Source: Streptomyces canus 299MFChir4.1 (GTDB taxonomy: Bacteria; Actinomycetota; Actinomycetes; Streptomycetales; Streptomycetaceae). From it: DNA of 64,000 bases. A model generated the notes under the pieces. The model was not told the DNA's origin, did not search any database, and worked only from the letters and a program-made list of their open reading frames with translations. This document shows positions 60,197-64,000 of this stretch, one piece after another. The first letter of the stretch is position 1; every line of letters starts with the position of its first letter. Position numbers and translations under genes: made by a program. The DNA lies in contig NZ_KB911583.1 in assembly GCF_000383615.1 (NCBI RefSeq), positions 186,001-250,000 of the forward strand. Direction: 5' to 3'.

Positions 60197-60234
60197 GGTT
60201 CCCACAATCAGGTCTGATGGAGGGCGGGGCGGCT

Positions 60235-60426
60235 GTGAAGGTTCGGAAGGTACCTGTGCGCAGGTGGCTACAGGGATTGAATAGAGGTATGCCGGTTGTA
60301 CTTGATGCGACTGGCCTTATGCTGTTGTCGGGTTCCGCCATGTTGTGGAACCTGATCGCTGGCGTCGCCGCAGCTGGAATCAGCTGCTTCGTCCTGAACT
60401 GGCGGTGCTACAGCGGCAAACAGTGA
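60235..60426 (+). CDS. Small membrane protein between terminase and portal
   Basis: A 63-residue protein with a basic N-terminus (KVRKVPVRRWLQG) and one or two hydrophobic segments (LDATGLMLLSGSAMLWNLIAGVAAAGISCFVL by composition). GTG 60235 has GGAGGGCGG upstream; ATG 60217 is an alternative. A membrane protein inside the packaging operon is unusual; its composition is less GC-rich than its neighbours. Confidence 0.5.
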   Translation: MKVRKVPVRRWLQGLNRGMPVVLDATGLMLLSGSAMLWNLIAGVAAAGISCFVLNWRCYSGKQ

Positions 60427-60438
60427 GGGGAGGGGTAG

Positions 60439-62124
60439 GTGGCCAGAACCCTCCTCGGCGCGATCCTCAACCGCGCTGGCACGGCCGCCACCAACCTCCC
60501 CGTCCCCCTCGTAGGCCGCTCCCAGACCTACAGCGGAGGCCTCTTCGGCTCCCGGCGCGACGCCGAAGCCCAGATGCGGGCCATGACCGCGACCGGCACC
60601 CTCTTCTCCATCGTCGACCGCACCAGCAACGCCACCGCACAGGTCGACTGGAAGCTCTACCGCAAGGCCAAGTCCGGACGGCCCGAAGACCGCGTCGAGG
60701 TCACCTCCCACGCGGCCCTGGACCTGTGGAACCGGCCCAACAAGTTCATGCCCAGGCAAGAATTCGTCGAGGCATCCACCCAGCACTACGACCTCACCGG
60801 CGAAACCGAATGGGTCATCGCCCGCGCCCCCGGCATCAAACTGCCGCTGGAGATGTGGCCCGTCCGCCCCGACCGCATGACCCCCCAGCCGGACCGGGAG
60901 ACGTTCCTGAAGGGCTGGGTGTACACCAGCCCCGACGGCGAGCAGATCCCCCTCGAACTCGACGAGGTCATCCAACTCCGCCGACCGAACCCGTTGGACC
61001 CGTACCGCGGGCTCTCCCCGGTGCTGTCGATCCTCCCGGACTTGGACACCGCCCGGTACGCGGCGGAGTGGTCACGGGCGTTCTTCCTCAACAGCGCGCA
61101 GCCCGGCGGGATCATCGAGGTCCCCGTGCACTTGCAGGACCACGAGTTCGACGAGATGCGCGAGCGGTGGGCCGAGCAGCACAAGGGCGTCGGCAACGCG
61201 CACAAGGTCGCCATCGTCGAGTACGGCGCGAAGTGGGCCGACCGCACCATCAGCCAGCGGGACATGCAGTTCGTGGAGCTGCGCGGCGCAACGAGCGCGG
61301 CGATCCGTGAGGCCTACGGCATCCCGAAGTTCGCGATCGGTGACCTCGACGACGTCAACCGCGCGACCGCGGAGGCGGCGAAGGCCTGGTTCGCGGAGCA
61401 GCTGACGATCCCCCGCCTGGAGCGCATCAAGGGCGCGCTGAACAACGAGCTACTGCCGATGTACGGGCCGACGGCGGAGGGTCTGGAGTTCGACTACGAG
61501 AACCCGGTCCCTGCGGACGCGGAGACCGAGGCGGCCACGCTCACGGCCCGCGCGAACGCGGCGAAGGCCCTCGCCGACGCCAACCTGTGGGCGCCGGAAG
61601 GGATCCTCTCGGCGGTTGGCCTGCCGGAGATGGCGCCGGCGCCGGGCATGGGCGGCGACGGAACGATCAGCCCGCGTGAGCTCGGCGACATGATCCAGTC
61701 GATCTATCTGGGTGTTGGCGTGGTCATCACGTGGGATGAGGCGCGGGACATTCTCAACCGGGCCGGGGCCGGGCTGGACACGAACGTGCCTGCCCCGGTG
61801 TCGATGCCTCAGCGGGGCCGGCGTGCGGCTTCGGGGCCGGTAGAGGGCGAGCCTGAGGGGTCGTGGCCGGAGCTGGTGGCCGCCCTTGTGGAGGGTGGCG
61901 TGCCGGAGGTTGAGGGCGCGCAGCGTTGGGTGGCTGTCGCGGAGTTGGACGACAACACCTGTCAGCCGTGCCGGGACAACGACGGCCAGACCTACAAGAA
62001 CCGGGCGCAGGCCTACAAGGACTACCCGGGCGGCTCCGGCTACGTGCACTGCGTGGGTGCGGAGTACGGCAACGACTGCCGCTGCAAGGTCGTCAAGCGG
62101 CGGAAGACGGAGGACGACGAATGA
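60439..62124 (+). CDS. Portal protein fused to MuF-type C-terminal domain
   Basis: A 561-residue HK97-type portal. Typical portal segments are TLFSIVDRTSNATAQVDWKLYR, VIQLRRPNPLDPYRGLSPV, FFLNSAQPGGIIEVP and AAIREAYGIPKFAIGD. HK97 portals are usually about 400-450 residues. The extra C-terminus ends with LDDNTCQPCRDNDGQTY...GYVHCVGAEYGNDCRCKVV, the Cys pattern of SPP1 gp7/MuF head morphogenesis proteins. It forms the DNA entry ring of the capsid. GTG 60439; ATGA overlap with the next gene. Confidence 0.87.
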   Translation: MARTLLGAILNRAGTAATNLPVPLVGRSQTYSGGLFGSRRDAEAQMRAMTATGTLFSIVDRTSNATAQVDWKLYRKAKSGRPEDRVEVTSHAALDLWNRPNKFMPRQEFVEASTQHYDLTGETEWVIARAPGIKLPLEMWPVRPDRMTPQPDRETFLKGWVYTSPDGEQIPLELDEVIQLRRPNPLDPYRGLSPVLSILPDLDTARYAAEWSRAFFLNSAQPGGIIEVPVHLQDHEFDEMRERWAEQHKGVGNAHKVAIVEYGAKWADRTISQRDMQFVELRGATSAAIREAYGIPKFAIGDLDDVNRATAEAAKAWFAEQLTIPRLERIKGALNNELLPMYGPTAEGLEFDYENPVPADAETEAATLTARANAAKALADANLWAPEGILSAVGLPEMAPAPGMGGDGTISPRELGDMIQSIYLGVGVVITWDEARDILNRAGAGLDTNVPAPVSMPQRGRRAASGPVEGEPEGSWPELVAALVEGGVPEVEGAQRWVAVAELDDNTCQPCRDNDGQTYKNRAQAYKDYPGGSGYVHCVGAEYGNDCRCKVVKRRKTEDDE

Positions 62125-62387
62125 GCGGCAAGCCGCACGCCCTGCGCATCGGCAAGCGGACCGACGGCCCAGGCTGGACCGCCGAACTCGACGGCCAGGA
62201 CATCGCGCCCGCGCTGCGCAGTCTGTCGCTGAGCGTGGACAGCTCTCCTGTGGCGACGGCGCGACTCGACCTCGTCATCGAGGACGTGTCGACGCATGCC
62301 GAGGTGGATGTGTGGATGCCGGACGCGACGAAGGATCTGCTGGTCCGGCTCGGCTGGACCCCGCCCGCCGAGGAGGCCACGCCGTGA
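62121..62387 (+). CDS. Small head-module protein
   Basis: An 88-residue beta-rich protein (ALRSLSLSVDSSPVATARLDLVIEDVSTHAEVDVWM by composition) located between portal and protease. It overlaps both by 4 bases. Short genes at this position are common in Streptomyces siphoviruses; no function is known to me. Confidence 0.62.
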   Translation: MSGKPHALRIGKRTDGPGWTAELDGQDIAPALRSLSLSVDSSPVATARLDLVIEDVSTHAEVDVWMPDATKDLLVRLGWTPPAEEATP

Positions 62388-63415
62388 ACATCGTCATGCC
62401 CGGACGGGCGGCCGCGTTCGCCGCGAGCCAGCGAGAGCGCGCCGAGAAGCAGCGCGAGCAGCTCGGCGTGCAGGCCCGCGACTGGTATCGCATCACCAAC
62501 GCCGCAGACTCTGACGAGGCCGAGGTCATGCTGTACGACGAGATCGGCGGCTGGTGGGGGCGCACCGCCGACGACCTCGTCGCCGAACTCCGCGGCATCA
62601 CCGCCCCCCGGATGCGCGTGCGCATCAACTCGCCGGGCGGGTCGGTGTTCGAGGGCATCGCCATCGCCAACGCCCTGCGCGCGCACCCCGCTTTGGTGAC
62701 GGTGCAGGTCGACAGCATCGCCGCCTCGATCGCCTCGGTGATCGCGATGGCCGGGGACCGCATCGAGATGGCCCCGAACAGCATGCTGATGATCCACGAC
62801 GCGTCCGGGCTGTGCATGGGCAACGCCAGCGACATGGAGGAGATGGCCGAGCTCCTCGACCTGATCTCCGACAACATCGCCGACGCCTACGCCGCCCGGG
62901 CCGGCGGCACCCGCGACGAGTGGCGGGCCCGCATGCGCGCCGAAACCTGGTACCTCCCCGAGGACGCCGTCGACAACGGGCTCGCAGACGCGGCGATCGC
63001 CGCCCCGAAGGCCGCCGACCCTGTCGAGGAGCCTGTCGAGGAGGACGAGCCGGACATGGCCCGGCCGTTCGACCTCGCCGCCTACGGCTACACCGGGCCC
63101 ACCCCGGCCGAGCCGCAGCCCGAGCAGGTCACCCTCACCTTCAACGTCGGCGACGCGGTCGGTGAGCAGGTGCTGGCCGCCTTCCGTGAGATGGCCGCGG
63201 GCCGGAATACCGAGCCCGAAGCGGCCGTCGAGGACGTGGTGGTCGAGGCGCCTGCACCCGAGCCTGTCGCAGTCGCCGAGCCGGAGCAGCCGGCCGCCGA
63301 ACCCGAAGACGGGTGGGCGGCCCTGACCGCCCACCTCACCCAGGACGACGCCTGGTCGGCGCTCGTCACCAACCTGATCGAGCCCGACACGTCGTCCAGC
63401 GCGGCGACGGCCTGA
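62384..63415 (+). CDS. ClpP-like prohead maturation protease
   Basis: A 343-residue protein whose first 210 residues are a ClpP-type serine protease: MRVRINSPGGSVFEGIAIANAL, the nucleophile region DSIAASIASVIAMAGDRIEM, and MLMIHDASG with the catalytic His. The Ala/Glu/Pro-rich C-terminus could act as scaffold, as often fused in HK97-like phages. It processes the capsid protein during assembly. GTG 62384 overlaps the preceding stop; the capsid gene follows by 11 bases. Confidence 0.87.
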   Translation: MNIVMPGRAAAFAASQRERAEKQREQLGVQARDWYRITNAADSDEAEVMLYDEIGGWWGRTADDLVAELRGITAPRMRVRINSPGGSVFEGIAIANALRAHPALVTVQVDSIAASIASVIAMAGDRIEMAPNSMLMIHDASGLCMGNASDMEEMAELLDLISDNIADAYAARAGGTRDEWRARMRAETWYLPEDAVDNGLADAAIAAPKAADPVEEPVEEDEPDMARPFDLAAYGYTGPTPAEPQPEQVTLTFNVGDAVGEQVLAAFREMAAGRNTEPEAAVEDVVVEAPAPEPVAVAEPEQPAAEPEDGWAALTAHLTQDDAWSALVTNLIEPDTSSSAATA

Positions 63416-63426
63416 AGGAGGCAACT

Positions 63427-64000
63427 GTGGCACCCACGATGACCATCCCGCGCAACTCGGCGGAACTGGCGGAGATGCTCGCCGACGGCGGCAAGCTGAA
63501 GGAGGTTATGGCCTCCCGCGAGTCCCTGACCGAGTTCATCACCGCCTACGGCGAGGCACTCCAGGGCGAGGGCACCGACCTCAACCGGCTCGTCGCCGAG
63601 GAGACGCAGCGGGTGTTCGCGCAGATGATGCGCGAGAACGGCATGGACAAGGACGCCAAGGACGGCATCCGCCGCCTCGACCTCGACCCGCAGGCCAAGC
63701 GTGGCGGCGGCATGCTCACCTCGCACCGGAAGGGCACCGCCCACAACCAGAACGCCGTCGGCGCGCAGGTCGACAGCCTGTTCGCGGACAGCATCGACTA
63801 CGTCCGCAACATCTGGCACAAGAACACCCGGGCCGACGCCGAGAAGCTCGATGCGCTGCGGAACGCCGCATCGTCCGTGTCCCCGGCGGACGGCGGGTTC
63901 CTCGTCCCGGAGACGCTTCGGAGCCAGCTTCTCCAGCTCGCCCTCGAAGAGTCGGTGGTCCGGCCGCTCGCCACGGTCGTCCCGATGGAGTCGGCCCGGG
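63427..64000 (+). CDS. HK97-type major capsid protein (partial)
   Basis: The frame from GTG 63427 (AAGGAGG upstream) is open to the window end, giving 191 residues. The N-terminal about 140 residues are helical (delta/scaffold-like: LAEMLADGGKLKEVMASRESL). ASSVSPADGGFLVPETLRSQLLQLALEESVVRPLATVVPM then marks the start of the HK97 capsid fold. The segment between is the probable maturation cleavage region. Confidence 0.85.
   Translation, partial: MAPTMTIPRNSAELAEMLADGGKLKEVMASRESLTEFITAYGEALQGEGTDLNRLVAEETQRVFAQMMRENGMDKDAKDGIRRLDLDPQAKRGGGMLTSHRKGTAHNQNAVGAQVDSLFADSIDYVRNIWHKNTRADAEKLDALRNAASSVSPADGGFLVPETLRSQLLQLALEESVVRPLATVVPMESAR

Larger units (their letters stand above)
27785..64000. mobile_element. 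Integrated prophage, left arm (continues beyond window)
   Basis: A continuous phage gene order starts with a serine integrase and proceeds through repressor/Cro, replication, accessory genes and an HK97-type head module cut by the right edge. Within the window it is at least 36 kb. The left junction must lie between the kinase start (27784) and the integrase start (27894). Attachment sites for large serine integrases are short and non-repeated beyond a 2-base core, so the exact junction cannot be set without the right end or an empty site. Confidence 0.9.

Overview
The window is high-GC actinobacterial DNA, most likely a Streptomyces chromosome. The signs are very GC-rich third codon positions, many GTG/TTG starts, ATGA or GTGA stop-start overlaps, a WhiB-type protein, short actinobacterial cysteine-type leader peptides and a Streptomyces-style siphovirus prophage. 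Two parts meet near 27.8 kb: host chromosome on the left, and the left arm of an integrated prophage that runs off the right edge.

Host part. (1) Positions 2-13156 hold one tightly coupled rightward operon for a surface or secreted glycan. It has a polymerase/ligase-like membrane protein, a flippase, two glycosyltransferases, a polysaccharide pyruvyltransferase, and an activated-sugar set: glucose-1-phosphate cytidylyltransferase, NovU/TylCIII-type C-methyltransferase, SDR, RmlC-like epimerase, GSA-type aminotransferase, PIG-L deacetylase and a DUF4910 peptidase-like protein. (2) Positions 13164-16508 run leftward: an IclR regulator, a zinc dehydrogenase, a hexapeptide acyltransferase and a PAP2 phosphatase. 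An IlvD/Edd dehydratase is divergent from the IclR gene, which suggests sugar-acid catabolism. (3) Positions 18385-26356 are a probable organosulfur-salvage locus: a glutathionyl-hydroquinone-reductase-like protein, a polar amino-acid ABC transporter, a GNAT and two FMN-dependent monooxygenases. Three short leader peptides of the HIDLQRVSTALC type interrupt it. (4) Then come a small conserved protein, a decayed regulator/GNAT chimera and a small P-loop kinase.

Prophage part, from about 27.8 kb. A large serine integrase starts it. A divergent lysogeny switch follows, with a leftward repressor, a rightward Cro-like protein and five TTCCCT-N4-AGGGAA operators between them. Next come small early genes, then a replication/recombination block: PD-(D/E)XK nuclease, OB-like protein, DUF2303 protein, primase-helicase, RusA. 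An iteron array directly after the primase-helicase looks like an origin. A variable block follows with a WhiB fusion protein, HNH and GIY-YIG proteins, a Dam-type methylase, an excisionase-like gene, two lipoproteins, four consecutive membrane proteins and several small Zn-knuckle proteins, punctuated by strong hairpin terminators. Two leftward islands (49.0-49.7 and 56.0-57.0 kb) each carry a small HTH-like gene beside a palindromic or repeated operator. The late module starts at 58.3 kb in HK97 order: small terminase, large terminase, small membrane protein, portal fused to a MuF-type tail, ClpP-like prohead protease and major capsid protein cut by the window end.

No rRNA, tRNA, CRISPR array or insertion sequence was recognised. 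Functions come from motifs read by eye; no database search was possible.
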